Shown: in pieces, positions 30,061 to 41,764 of the stretch
Numbering within the stretch: position 1 is the stretch's first letter
Layout of the letters: the number at the start of each line of letters is the position of its first letter
Assembly (NCBI GenBank): GCA_023213315.1
Contig: JAKCPI010011670.1
Span: 1 to 64,000 of the forward strand
DNA from: Euborellia annulipes
Taxonomy: Eukaryota; Arthropoda; Insecta; Dermaptera; Anisolabididae
Direction: 5' to 3'
Length of the DNA stretch: 64,000 nt
Notes under the pieces: generated by a model
Seen by the model: only the letters and a program-made list of their open reading frames with translations
What the model was told of the DNA's origin: nothing
Database searches by the model: none
Position numbers and translations under genes: made by a program

Positions 30061-31073
30061 CAAAAATCTGGTGAACTGGCGCATAGCACACAACTTTCTT
30101 ACCCTTCGGTAAGAGAAAGTTGTGCACTGTGCTGGTCACACCAGATTTTTTGTGTCGAGATATATTTAGTTTCCGAGCACCTTAGTTTCAAACTTGCATT
30201 TTAAATGTTGACTGCTTGAAATAAACTATGGTTATTTTTCAAAATTTTAATCTCATATTTGGACATTTTATACACAATATAGAATCGTAAATAAATACAA
30301 AATTTCATAAGAATTGGGAAAAAAATTTTAAATGCCTAAAAAGTTCCAAAGGGGACCCCTTTTGAATCGAAATTAACATACAAATCCCTATAGGAAATTA
30401 ACATTAGGCCTATGAGAGAAGGCGGAGAGACAGGCGATAATGTTTGCAAGTGAGAGAGAGAGAGATATATATGTTTTCTCCTAAGCAATTAAAGACACAA
30501 ATAAATGGGAATTTAAATAATAATTGATTTTTAATCTAATAAAAAGAAAAAGATTTAAATTCCGTTACCATGGCAACCATTTCTATCTTTCCTATGAAGA
30601 ACAAGAGTAAAGTGGTCTTCAGAAGATTTCAACGGCAAAATGAGAATATACATTTTAAAGAGCATCTAAAAAATAATTGATTTTTGAATTTTAAAAAAAA
30701 TCCTTGGAGGGAATTTTGAGAAAATCGAAAAAAACTGAAAAGTACATCAGTAAAGTACTAGTACTTTTTGGCCGATTTTGTTCAAAAGCTTATTTTGAGC
30801 GTGTGGGAAGGTACCTAAGTTAAATATAAAATTTCAATCCGGTAGCTCAATTCCTTCATGCTAAAAATCTGTCCACACATACAGACACACGCACACCACA
30901 CACACACATACATACATACACACACACACACAGACCAATTTGCGGGACCCACTTTTTGGACTCAGGGGACCTCAAAACATGTATATCCATCAAAATCTCG
31001 ACATCGAATTTTTGACATGATCGCAATACTTTCTCTCCTATATATTTCATATATAGGCTAAGAGAAAGTAAAA
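30061..31073 (-). repeat. R1L, long R1 variant
   Basis: Same ends as R1, with ~330 bp of extra sequence (about 30190-30545; GTTTCAAACTTGCATTTTAA, GGGGACCCCTTTTGAATCG, GAGAAGGCGGAGAGACAGG) between the palindrome and the CCATGGCAACC block. It pairs closely with 46191-47240 in the opposite orientation. The internal microsatellite is (CA)n with CATA units (30880-30935). Confidence 0.85.
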
Positions 31074-31079
31074 ATGGTT

Positions 31080-31567
31080 TTCGTGACATGGTCTGAATGT
31101 GTCTGTGAACAAAATATCTGAAGAACGAAAAGAGCTAGGAGGTTGGAACTTTATATTTAAGTTATGCACCCCCATGGGACGTGACACGAAGCTTTTGAAC
31201 AAAATCGGCCAAAGAGTACTAGTACTTTACTGATGCACTTTTTCAGTTTTTTTGAAAATTCACTTCAAAGATTTTGATTTAAATTCAAAAATCAATTATT
31301 TTTTAGATGCTCTTTAAAATGTATATTCTCATTTTGCCATTGAAATCTTCTGAAGACCACTTTACTCTTGTACTTCATAGGAAAGATAGGAGAAATGGTT
31401 GCCATGGTAACAAAATATAAATATTTTCCCATACTTATAAATCTTGAAAAATCGAATGTACCGTACTGTCTGAAACTAAATACGTCGACACAAAAAATCT
31501 GGTGTGTCAAGCACAGAACACAACTTTCGATTACCGAATGTAATCACAATCACACCAGATTGTTTCT
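31080..31567 (+). repeat. R1, 5'-truncated copy head-to-head with R1L
   Basis: Starts at GGTTTTCGTGACATGGTCTG and continues through GTACTAGTACTTTACTGATG to a palindrome with a deleted centre (31497-31563, GTAATCACAATCACACCAGA). Confidence 0.75.
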
Positions 31568-31569
31568 TG

Positions 31570-32030
31570 AGGTTTGTCAATTATCTAACCGTTTGTCAGA
31601 AATTTCAAAAAAAAAAAATAAATTTCAAATTACATCAAAGTAATAATTACATGTAGGCTGCAATTTAATCAAGAGAAAATTAAACAAAAAAAAAAAAAAA
31701 AAAAAAGAATCGAAATAAAAAACGAATCTCTCTTGAATAAAATTGAATTAATTTGTAATTGAAGTCTAGAGAGTAACAACATCCATTTTTCTCCTCTCTC
31801 CCTCTCTCTCTCTCTCTTGTTCTAATTTTAAAGGATTCTCTAAAAGTTAAAATTATATAGGTCATTAAGACAAGACAAAAAGGACAAAAAGAAAAATCCC
31901 CTCAGTGCGGTTTAATTTCCCCATACTCGACTTCTTTTGGATGATTGATTGTTATTAATCAAGTTATCAGAGAATAAAAAAATAATAAAAATCTGATGGG
32001 ACAATACATTGCTTGATTACAATTTATAAA
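31570..32030. other. unassigned stretch
   Basis: Poly-A at 31685-31706 and a CT-rich run at 31790-31820. AAAAATCTGATGGGACAATA (31987) may be an R1 palindrome trace. No gene. Confidence 0.4.
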
Positions 32031-32034
32031 TGTA

Positions 32035-32158
32035 TTCTTTTTCGTCATCAGAGGCAATTTAGACCACATCCCTATTTGTTTCAATTTATTGGTAGCCAAT
32101 TTATTGGATGCGAACCTCCGACCCATATCTAGCACACGAGACAAGAACTCTAAATGCA
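32035..32158 (-). mobile_element. SINE-A copy
   Basis: On minus: AGAGTTCTTGTCTCGTGTGC, GGGTCGGAGGTTCGCATCC (B-box), TTGGCTACCAATAAATTGAA, AGGGATGTGGTCTAAATTGC, CTCTGATGACGAAAAAG. Confidence 0.7.
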
Positions 32159-32449
32159 AAATAAAAAAATATTATTGCATTTCTAATTTTCATAAAAATT
32201 AATTAAAATTTATTTATTTATTTACTATAGAGACAAATTTAAATATCACACTAATAAATGGTTTTGTATAACGTCATTAAAGGAAAATTATTTTTAAACT
32301 AAAAGTGCGAAGTTAACTCCTGTGTGGCTTTGAGTATCAGCGTGTGTGTGTTTGAACTTGGTTAACTTTCGGCGCTTCCTTTGAGCTATTTGATAGACCG
32401 TCTTGCGGTTTCCTTCCTTGCCTTCAGGCTCATAGAAAGCGAGAAAATA

Positions 32450-33810
32450 TATAAATAAAATAAAATAAATAAATAAATAAATTTATTACGACCCGCTTAG
32501 AGGCACCAGTCCTCGGTGGTTAGGTCCAACAAACACAATACAAATTTAAATACAATAACAAATACAACAAAACAAAACAAAAGGGAAAATAAAAAAAAAA
32601 AAAAAAATAAAACAAAATAAATAAATAGAAATGTATGCTCATTAACAATCAACATGTTCATGCATTTCCATCGAAAGAAATAAAAAAAAAAACAATATCA
32701 AAAAAATTCGCGCAAGCCACGAGACCAGGAGTAAACGTCGCATTAGCCATCCCGACATTCGCCTTAAGCTGTTAAGGAAAACCTGGTCAAAAACCTTAAC
32801 AAGGATGGTATGACCCCTCTACCTCAACTATTCTCTGCGATCAAGAACTAAATAAAAATTTCACACAACTAGCACATTAGGACTTGACAAAATTTATTAT
32901 AGATTTAATCATAGGGGGGCAGAGGACTATAATCCCAAGTAGTGACAGACAAACCGTTCCACAAATCAATTCCAGATCCTACAGAATTTTGTTTAATATA
33001 CTCCTACAATTAAGGACTAACACTTTAAACCCCATATTCTTACTGACTAAAGTAGTTGTCCTCTTACCCTCCATCTAGTTTTTTTGATTCTCTAATATTG
33101 TCTCAACACACACCTTCCCTAACTTGTAGGAACCAGACCTATTTAAATTAATTCCATTCCTCCCCAAATCCTTACAATTTAGGTAACTATTTGGATTCTT
33201 GAACGTACAACCATACTGAGAACAGACTCTACCTCAAATGTCATTGGCCCAGTCAATCCTTCTAAAATCAACATCTCTCCTATAGACTATCCCATTAAAA
33301 ATAAATTTTGGCCCCGTTAAATTTATCCCGAAGACAATTAACTAACCTATCAAATTTCCACCTAAACATTTCGGACTAGCATCATGAAATATTATGCGTA
33401 CCTACATGGACAAACACTAAATCCCTTCCACCTCCTACATAACCCTACAATGTCAGCTAACTGTTCAAATCTCACACCAGGAAAATACCAGGATTTAAAC
33501 CCACTAGATGCTACATGAAGCCGAATATTTAAACAAACTATCGCCTAATATCAAAACCCGATCACTAATCCCCTAACCATATCTGAATTATTTAACATAA
33601 TTTCACTTCCTGACAGACATCCGAATCTCCCTGTCCTTGGCCAATAACATTTTTAATCGAATCTAACTCATCCGAAGCCGAGCTAATTCGCTCTCTAATT
33701 ACAAATCACCTGATTAAGTCTCCTACACTATCATCTTCTGGACATGACCTATCATCGGTTCCTACACCTATACTTCTAGTCCCAAGCCTACATTGGCTAC
33801 GCGTTTTTTG
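32450..33810 (-). mobile_element. CR1-like LINE remnant: ORF1 esterase domain, ORF2 start, 3' end
   Basis: Read on the minus strand. Around 33533-33550 a frame gives ILGDSLFKYS, like the catalytic GDS block of SGNH/GDSL esterases; 33385-33418 gives VFVHVGTHNI; 33115-33178 gives DLGRNGINLNRSGSYKLG, where the family has a D-x-x-H block, so the histidine position looks lost. Esterase domains of this kind are known in ORF1 of CR1-clade LINEs. At about 33010-33060 another frame reads KVLVLNCRSILNK, like the N-terminus of an APE endonuclease (ORF2). Most of ORF2 is absent. The 3' end (32455-32545) reads GGACTGGTGCCTCTAAGCGG then TCGTAATAAATTTATTTATT, a LINE-style tail ending in TTTA/TTTTA repeats. 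Several stops and frameshifts make this a dead copy. Confidence 0.7.
33115..33690 (-). pseudogene. decayed LINE ORF1, SGNH-esterase-like
   Basis: Motif order GDSL-like (33540), VHVGTHNI (33400), then an NLIG-LVNCLRDKF helix-like segment (33330-33360), FNGIVYRRDVDF (33270-33300) and the GINLNRSGSYKLG block (33130-33160). This order is typical of the SGNH fold in LINE ORF1p. In-frame stops interrupt it, and the segment upstream (33600-33800, rich in D/E/S) may be the linker N-terminal to the domain. Frames change along the region, so no intact protein can be made. Confidence 0.6.
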
Positions 33811-34445
33811 ACCATTTCGATAAAATAAAAAAGGAAAAAAAAAAAAAAAATATTCAAAATATTTACCTTAACAAGCATGAGAAATCCTTAGTTAAGCTAA
33901 ATTCCAAAAGCAAACCCAACTTTTTTATTATTCCAAAATTGTATGTAAAAGGTTTAAAAAACCCTCCCACAAAAGAAATAATAAAAGAGCTAACAAAATT
34001 TCACAAAAAAGTCAAAAAAATTAAGGAGCGACTTTGTTTATAAACAGCTATGAACAAACAACAACAACAATATATCTATATATCTGTTAGATGATGCGAT
34101 TAAATCCTTTCACCTGAGATTTACACAGCATTCTTAGTACAAGTTTCACTTCTTGTGTATGTAGTATGAACACTAGATTTTTTTTTATATAACTTATAAT
34201 CAACTTTGCCCACCAACCTCAGGTAAAGTTAAAGTAATCGTAAAAAAAAAAATCGAAATTGAACTGAAGCTGACAAAATGCGTTGCTCAGAATTCATTTA
34301 AGTAGTCTTTGGAATGATGTCTGTGTTTTTCGTCAACGAAAACTCAAAAAATATTTATTCAATTGCTTTGAAATTGTGTATACATAAACTAGAAGTAAAG
34401 GTAAAGAATTGAAAAGCGTTTGGTAAACATCGGAACTTTAAGGGA
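33811..34445. other. unassigned stretch
   Basis: Poly-A-rich at 33825-33850, ACA triplets at 34058-34070. No family or gene recognised. It may contain more of the 5' part of the LINE. Confidence 0.35.
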
Positions 34446-34450
34446 CGGGA

Positions 34451-34742
34451 CATGAGCGTACCCAGGATCAAATCTAGGGGGGGGAGCATAGTCAGATCAT
34501 GGTCGTCCAGGGGGGGGGACAGACAGATCATGGTCGTCCAAATTGTGACATAGCTATTTTTTATATAGAGAGGTAAAGCCTTCGAATTAAAGGCCTAAAA
34601 ACCCTCGAGTCCTAACAAAAAGAATCATTCCCCGTCGCCATCCACCAATTTTGTTTCGTTTCAACACTTTATAAACATTTAATTTTTTTTTTGTTGCTTC
34701 TAGGGGGCAGCTGCCCCCTGCCCCTCGCTGGGTACGCCCATG
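34451..34742. mobile_element. 292 bp hAT-like MITE
   Basis: Ends CATGAGCGTACCCAGGAT and, in reverse complement, CATGGGCGTACCCAGCGA. Flanks GGACGGGA (34443-34450) and GAGCGGGA (34743-34750) match at 6 of 8. Inside, CAGATCATGGTCGTCCA occurs twice (34492 and 34524), next to poly-G runs. The ends are related to 6677-6804. Confidence 0.7.
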
Positions 34743-34799
34743 GAGCGGGAGGCTCTATTTTTGTCTTTCATAACGTATAATTTTTTTTATTTATTCAAA

Positions 34800-35935
34800 A
34801 ACTAGACATTCTCCCGAGTAAAATGATATACAACACTCTATATATGTAACTTTATTAAATAAAGTTGCCCTTGGAGCACTCCATTGGTAATTAAACAGCA
34901 AAATTTAATTTATTTTATTTTATTTAAATAATAAATTAATTTTAATTTAATAATTAAATTTTAATTTAATAATAAATTAACTTTAATTTAATTATTTAAT
35001 TTTAATTTAATTTTATTAATAAATGCGAGATTTAAATTTAATTTTTTCTTAATTATAAATATAAATAAAAATGTTCTCTTTTAAATCCCGCAATTAATTC
35101 TTTCTTTTGTTAAATTAAATAATTTCATTAACATATCAAGGTCATTTTGACATTAAAATTTATTATAGATCGATATTCTATGAAATACCAACCCTTCTAG
35201 GTCTCTATATTATATTTAAAAAAATACATGCCAAAAGCCCTTTTCGTGACTTGGCATAATCAATAAAAAAATAAATAAAATAAAATTTATCATAGGCTAT
35301 TATTCGAAAAGGAAATCAACTAAAAAAAAAAATGGCTTAAATAAATAAATAAATGGTTCCATTCATCTTATAAAATAACTTTTGGCCTTTTAACTTGTCG
35401 ATATTTTTAAAAATCGTTTTGTAATATACATAACACAAAAGACAAGGTAGTTACCTAAAAAAAAAAATATTATTTATTACTAGCCGCAAAAATTCGGCGG
35501 GAATTAGATTCATATAAAAGGGATGTTCCTGATTTAATTAAACCTAAAAGCACCCTCGGAAAATTCTCTACCAATTAAAAAAAACTGGATGAAAATCCGT
35601 TCAGTAGTTTAGGAATAAACAGAATAAACAATAATAATCATTAATAGGTAAATTTGGAAAATAAAATTTAATTAATTTTTAGAAATTTAAATTAATTTTA
35701 AAAATATTTAATTTTATTTTAATTTTTATTATTAATTTATTTAAATTAATTATTTTTTAATTTATTATTATTAGGCCTAATTTATTTAAATTAATTATTT
35801 GATTAAATTTTAATGACCTTCTTCTTTATATGGCAACAATTAGACATGATCCAAGTGCAACTTTGAAATTCACAACAAATTTGAATATATGTGTGACATA
35901 TCATTTTACTCGGGAGAACATCTACTTTTAGAATA
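34800..35935. mobile_element. family F element, about 1.1 kb
   Basis: Left ACTAGACATTCTCCCGAGTA, AAATGATATACAACACTC and right GTGTGACATATCATTTTACT, CGGGAGAACATCTACTTTTAGAATAT are inverted. Subterminal CCTTGGAGCACTCCATTGG and CAACAATTAGACATGATCC, AAGTGCAAC extend the inverted repeat with gaps. The interior is an AATTTAATTT-type low-complexity sequence with a family D head at about 35480 (ACTAGCCGCAAAAATTCGGC). No gene. Confidence 0.6.
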
Positions 35936-35944
35936 TCTAAAAAA

Positions 35945-36400
35945 AAACACGTGTTATTTAAGGAAAAAAAAAATAAAAACTCTTGTAATTTGCTAACAGT
36001 TTTGTATATATTACAGTATATTTATACAAATTTATAACAAAAAATTTTGTTGCCGTGTTGGCAAAGATAAAAATAATTTTTTAGGTTGGGTACAAATTTG
36101 GATTTAAACACTAAAAATAAAAAGCTGGAACACACCCACAGACACGTTATATTGATAGAATAATGATTCTATTTTCATTTACGGATTGATTTTATCCAAT
36201 TTGTAGCAAACAAGGGGGGCGAGGGAATTAAATAAAGGTCATACGATCTGATCCTTAATTAAAATTGCTAAAAATAGAGTTTAATTAAAGAGGGATTATT
36301 AATATATATTCGTGCGAGTTAAATCAATTGATAATATGCCTATATTTCGTTTTATTTTTATTTTCCATAACAAAGAGATTTTTTTCGACAATTGAAATGT
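35945..36400. other. unassigned AT-rich stretch
   Basis: No gene or family recognised. Confidence 0.4.
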
Positions 36401-36401
36401 T

Positions 36402-36448
36402 TTTGTAGGGCTCTGGAAAAATCGAACCCAGGACCTCCAGTCTTATAA
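36402..36448 (-). repeat. SINE-C fragment
   Basis: On minus: AAGACTGGAGGTCCTGGGTTCGATTTTTCCAGAGCCC (B-box GGTTCGATTTT). The rest of 36450-37440 is AT-rich with no gene. At 37268-37318 ATGGTCTAAATAGCCCCAGTCTCGAAAAAAAT resembles the shared SINE 3' domain. Confidence 0.55.
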
Positions 36449-37439
36449 GTGAATTTCACATTGCACAGGAAATTATATATACGTAGATCTCCTTGTGTCA
36501 TCTTTTGGAACTAAATTCCGTATATATTTTCAAAAATTGAATATTTTTTAAGATAATCATTCATTTTTATAATATTCTAGAATAATGGGAGGCCATTACT
36601 GATTTTTTTTTTCTTGAAAGGAAACTGCTTTTTATTGACGTCATCTATTAAGTTCTCATTTTCAATATTAAAAAATAATAAATGAGACGTTTTTAGATAA
36701 TCATCTCTCGTTGAGAAATTTGTCTATTAAAAAAGATTAGTTTTCTAACTTATCTTTTTTTTCTAAATCGTAAATCTGATGGTATATTAGCCTATACATA
36801 TCAAACAAGCATAAAGTTTTCTCAAAGACAACAATATGAATGAAAAATGAGTTTTGAAATTGCATCTGACCTGATTTTTCTTTTTGTTTCAGGTAAATAC
36901 CACTTAACGTTATACAGTATATATAACAGCTATCTACTGCTTGTTGGTGCTATTTGCGGGAATTGGTAATGTAACCCATTTTAAACATTTTCATTTTAAA
37001 CAGTTTCAATAAATAAATAAGATTTATTGAAATATATAACCTTGTGTTTTTAGTTTTAATTTACGCTCCTCTAAAAATATATTAATTTTTCCTGACCTGA
37101 TTTTTATTGGGGAGGTGAAATTATCTCGCCCAAGCATTGTTGAATTATTTGCTGCAACCCGAGTTGTGTCAGAGGTTTTACAAATACCCCAATCATCTAT
37201 AAGATGAAACACAAATCACTTATTAATTTTTGTGTTTCAAATAGAGCTTGGAGTCCCGAATCCTGCCCTAAGCTTGAAAAAAATATGGTCTAAATAGCCC
37301 CAGTCTCGAAAAAAATCATTAAAACTAATTTAAATAAAAAAAAGATCGCTAACCATTTTCAGTCGTTTAATATTTAATAAATTAAAAGCATTTTTAATCC
37401 ACCATATTTTTTTTTTTTTTTTATTAAATAATATCGAGT

Positions 37440-37580
37440 TTTTATATATTTATTCTAAAAGTAGACTTCTTCCCGAGTAAAATGATATATCACACTATAT
37501 GTCTAAATTTATTACAAATTTTTAAATTAATTTTTTTTTGTATGTTGCACTTGGAGCATCGCTAATTGCCATAAAAAGAA
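37440..37580. repeat. family F left end
   Basis: TTCTAAAAGTAGACTTCTTC, CCGAGTAAAATGATATATCACACT, then TTGCACTTGGAGCATCGCTAATTGCC. The right end was not found before the family G copy. Confidence 0.55.
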
Positions 37581-37734
37581 ATTGAAAATTTAATCAATTA
37601 ATAAAAGCGAGATTTAAATTTTATATATATTTTAATTTAATTTAAATATCTTTCTTAAATCTCATTATTTAATAGTCAAATTTAAATTTATTGAATTTAT
37701 ATTTTAAAATATTGTATTTATTTGTAGATATAAA

Positions 37735-38080
37735 TAGAGAAAAAAAAATTATTTAATTAAGAGTATTAAAATCGCGTAAAATTTTAATTTTAACTTAATA
37801 ATTGGAAGGAATGGGAAATCAATAGACGCATGTTAAAAACTGAGAACAATATTTATTTAGTAATTGAAGATTTGAATTATTTAAAATTATTTTAAAAATT
37901 ATATTTTATCAATTTAAAAATTGAATAATTAAATCTCACAATTATTTTTTATAATTCGTCATACGGTATATTAAATTTCAACTTTCCTATATTTGTCGAC
38001 ACGGCTTGTGACGTCATGGCTTATAGCAATCACGGCTTGTAACGCGACATGCCGATAGAAGAGCGGAAAAATTTGAGGAC
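37735..38080 (+). repeat. family G copy (empty site)
   Basis: Parallels 27080-27374 plus 28938-28975: CGCATGTTAAAAACTGAGAA, TCTCACAATTATTTTTTATA, CGACACGGCTTGTGACGTCA, then CACGGCTTGTAACGCGACATGCCGATAGAAGAG without insertion. Confidence 0.75.
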
Positions 38081-38329
38081 AAGATTTTTTTTTGTGATGA
38101 CAGACTTTTTTTCACAATCATCTCTTTCTTTCCTTCCTTTATTTTTTCCTACTTGTCCTTTTATTGTCTTAACAACACAAAAAAAAGAGAGTAGATCAAA
38201 AGAAATAAATCTCAATTGACATGCATCTGTCTTTTTGTTGATAGATCGAATAATAATAATATCTCCCATGGAGACAAACTCTGGAAAATATGTTAAAATA
38301 GAAACCATAGAACAGTGAATAAAAACAAG

Positions 38330-38402
38330 ACTGACCCACTTTTTTCAAATCAAAACGTGTATTTCCATCAAACTCTTGACATCGAATTTTTAGCAACAAT
38401 CC
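38330..38402 (-). repeat. R1 5' fragment
   Basis: GACCCACTTTTTTCAAATCA, AAACGTGTATTTCCATCAAA, CATCGAATTTTTAGCAACAATCC matches R1 5' sequence in reverse. Between 38080 and 38330 nothing is recognised. Confidence 0.5.
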
Positions 38403-38689
38403 ATATTTTAATTAAAATAGTCCTTACTTTCATTTTTAATTTTTTTTTTTTATTATATTTTAATTAATTATATTATTTGAGAAATTTTATCTAATTAAGT
38501 TATTCTAAATTAAATTTTAAATAACTTTTGCATAAAAAACTAACCTTTTTGAGATAGAACGAATTTTTTGAATCAAATTAAAATTCTGAAATTTTATTTC
38601 ATTTTAAAAAAAATAAATTAAATTTAAAATTTAATTTATATAATTAATTATAGAATAATAATTGTGAGATTTAAATATTTCTATTTTTA

Positions 38690-38765
38690 ATTCATTATTC
38701 CCAAATTTACTCCAAAACTACTTGACGGATTTTTATGGGCTTTTTTTTAATTTGTAAATAATTAT
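38690..38765 (+). repeat. family E unit
   Basis: CAAAACTACTTGACGGATTTTTATGGGC preceded by AATAATAATTGTGAGATTTAAAT. Region 38765-39590 has microsatellites: (GTT)n 39003-39030 and (TTTG)n 39166-39190, GA run 39368-39380, ACA run 39471-39488. No gene. Confidence 0.55.
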
Positions 38766-39587
38766 CTTGTGGTAATTTTAGACTTATGTTTTAATAAAAA
38801 ATTCTACAAATTTAATTAGTAAGATGATATGAAGGATAAAAAAAATTAGACACTAGGATTTAATTAATAATTTATAATCTCATTTCTCATCTTATTTTAT
38901 TGTTTTGTAATCCAATTCATTTCTAAATTTGTCATACAATTCGTAAAAAAACAAAAACAAAAGCCCGTTTTGATTAGCTTTTTAATAATGCATCTGTAAT
39001 TTGTGTTGTTGTTGTTGTTGTTGTTGTTTGTGTATGTGTTTCCGTTAATCCTTTCTGTTTGCAACAAAGAAGCATGAATAATTTGGCGAGAAATAAAATA
39101 AATAAATAAATCCTCATCCCAGGCGAGGAGATTTCCGTATTTCAAAAAGATTGGATTTGTCTCTATTTGTTTGTTTGTTTGTTTGTTTGTCGTATTAATT
39201 TGGAATTTTTGAATAGAAAGGAGAGGAGAAAATCCATACGGGGGATTATTAATATGTGCATACAAAGATTAAAATTTATAACCAAGTAGGATGCTGCGGT
39301 CCATGGATTTTTTTTTAAATTTTTCTTATCGTTAATAAGAGATGGATTTGGATTCATTTTGGGAAAGAGAGAGAGAGAGAGTTTGGGAAAATTGGCCATT
39401 TAAGCCCGCAATCTGATGGTTTAAGGAGGAGCAAATTTGTGGTTGGGTGTGTGGTTTTAGCACTAAGCAGTAACAACAACAACAACAAGAAATAAATCTT
39501 GTTGTCTACTGAGAGATGGATAATGGGCTTAATTTGCACACTAACCAAACAACGTCTAGAACAAAAATGAAATAAATTTAATATGGT

Positions 39588-39705
39588 CTTTTTCAGCACC
39601 GGAGGCTATTTATTTCAATTGATTGGTAGCCAATAGATGCGAACCACTGACCCTTTGACGCAAGAGGAAAGAACTCTACCACTGTCCTATGACCCAGGGT
39701 GCGAT
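39588..39705 (-). mobile_element. SINE-A copy
   Basis: On minus: CCTGGGTCATAGGACAGTGG (A-box), GTAGAGTTCTTTCCTCTTGC, GGTCAGTGGTTCGCATC (B-box), TTGGCTACCAATCAATTGAA, AGCCTCCGGTGCTGAAAAAG. Confidence 0.8.
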
Positions 39706-39754
39706 TGAATAATCTTTGCGAGATTTTATTTTATTAACTTTAAATTTATATTGA

Positions 39755-40280
39755 CTCTGAAACTACTGTACGGATTTTTTGTTTTCTAAAATGTAGATTT
39801 ATTTCTGGACAAGTCCGACATCTACGCTTTTAAATAAATAAAAATAATTTCCTTCCCTACTTTAGTAGAGCGTTAGTAGTTTTTAAAACTACTGTACGGA
39901 TTTTTTTTTCTAAAGTGTATTTATTTTTGGATTAGTCTCATCCACGGTATCTATAATAGAAGTAGGAACATCTCAAGCAGAATATCATCCAATTCTCGTA
40001 GATTTACAATGAAATTTGCAGGTTAATGTGCAGTTTTTATAATAATTTATTTTTCAGAATTTTTATTTACCGACCTCTGATTGCAATATACAATTTCGGT
40101 AATTCAATGTCACCATCATCAGGTTTGGAATATATATATCTAAAAAAATATTAATTATTCCTTCCCATTTCAGCAGAGAGTTTGTAGAAACTACTGTACG
40201 GATTTTTTTTTCCAAAGTATAGAAAATGAATTTATTTCTGGACAAGTCAAACATCTACGGTGTCTATAAGTAGAAATTTA
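39755..40280 (+). repeat. three tandem family E-like units
   Basis: GAAACTACTGTACGGATTTT-type blocks occur near 39762, 39886 and 40187, each followed by a T-run, TTTATTTCTGGACAAGTC or a close variant, and an ATCTACGGTGTCTATAA block. Spacing is irregular (about 124 and 301 bp). Confidence 0.6.
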
Positions 40281-40284
40281 CTTC

Positions 40285-41140
40285 TCTTTTAAATTTAATT
40301 GACCTCCCATGGATTTTAGTACAGAGGTAGTAGTAGTAGTTTCATTTCTTTGGTTCGCTTCCATTCTGAACAACAAAAGAAAGAATGAGGACACTAGGTG
40401 ACACTTCGGAGAGTAAACGTTATCATCAAGGGGATGTAATAAACAAATTTTGTAGCTTGTAGAATACATTAATTTTTAAATAACTCTGTATTTCTTTTAT
40501 TATGGTTGTTTTGCTCCCGAAACGTCGACAGGAAATGAAACAGAATTCTAGTTTCTTTGATAAATTTACAGTTTTACAGGACCCAAACCAGACAACGCAG
40601 ATAGTTTCGAAATTTATTACAATCTAATAATTCTAAATAAATATTTTTTTCATAACTCTAGCCAGACACTCATTGTTAGCTTATTTTCCCGCTATTTCTT
40701 ATCAACAAAATCTCGTAGAGAGGAAGTGAAGTGAAGCATAAAACTGACAGAGAGCATATGGAGAACAAGGGTGACGTCAGGAATAATGAATTTTCAGTAT
40801 CGCTTCACTGCCTCTTGAATTTTTATTAGAAGGCACCCAACAACAACAATTCATTCATTCATTCATCTAATTTTCGAATAAAATTAGTTAAAAATAGTTA
40901 CACGATTTGAAACTTAAACGTCGAATAAAAAAAAAAAAAAAATATTTTTGTTTCATTTATTTGATTTAAAATAACTGAATTTTTAGAATTTTTTGAATAT
41001 TTTTTCAAAAATTAAACCACTCTCTTGAAATTCTTAAACAAAGGCCCCATTAAAATTCGACAAGCAAATTTAAATTTCAAGAAAAAGTTAAAAATAAATC
41101 TCACAAATATTATTCTATAATCAATCATATTTATATTAAA
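40285..41140. other. mostly unassigned stretch
   Basis: A partial hammerhead-like end (GCTCCCGAAACGTCGACAGG) occurs at 40511-40531. TAGTAGTAGTAG at 40327-40340; poly-A at 40926-40942. No gene recognised. Confidence 0.4.
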
Positions 41141-41160
41141 TCTTTTAATCCAAACAAAGC

Positions 41161-41722
41161 GGAGGGCTCGCTGGTGTAGTGAGCTAGGGTGTCAGCTTCT
41201 GCAAAGAAGATCCCTGTTCAAATCCTTGGCATGTGGGATTTTTCATTAAATAAAAATATTTATTTAATGTAAACAAATCCTCAAGCAAGCCCTGGATTGG
41301 AATATAGGATCTCACCACAATAGCCCTCAGGCAACTCTACGAGGAGAGGGAGTTGCTGTGACATCCCGTCCTGTGGAAGGGACGTAAAGAAGGTTCCCTC
41401 TCAGTGATGCATTCTTCGAAAGGAGTAGGCTACACGCCGGTGCTGAGGGAGTCCCTCCTCAAACTAGGACATCCTCCATAGCATAGAAGAGGTTGGATAA
41501 AAGGAGCCGGTTGGAACCAGAAATAAGGATTAGTTCACTAGCTAGAGACGAGAGCAGGAGGAGGAGCTAGAGATAGGAAATGATGTAACTTCACGGGGTG
41601 CCGGTAGATGGCTACGGCCAGAGGCCGGTTGGGTTTGAGGTGTGTGTCTCTGTACACGTAAGCACCTCGGGTAAATAAACGGGGATCCCGATAGGAATTT
41701 CAAAATAAATAAAAAAATAAAA
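41161..41722 (+). mobile_element. complete composite SINE (562 bp) with 14 bp target duplication
   Basis: The head GGAGGGCTCGCTGGTGTAGTGAGC...GTTCAAATCCTTGG has tRNA-type A-box (TGGTGTAGTGAG) and B-box (GTTCAAATCC) elements. A body with CAAATCCTCAAGCAAGCCCTGG and GAGTTGCTGTGACATCCCGT follows, then the tail GGCCGGTTGGGTTTGAGG, GTACACGTAAGCACCTCGGG and an A-rich end. Flanking direct repeats AATCCAAACAAAGC at 41147-41160 and 41723-41736 are identical. The tail resembles that of the adjacent Jockey-like LINE, so a partner of that type may have mobilised it. The other copy in the window is 1-403. Confidence 0.9.
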
Positions 41723-41764
41723 AATCCAAACAAAGCTATGTATTTCAAGTTGAATAAATGTCTT

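Noticed and set aside
30061..31567. Head-to-head R1 copies as one large foldback transposon
   Set aside because: The two copies belong to different R1 variants (R1L and R1) with different lengths, so independent insertions are more likely.
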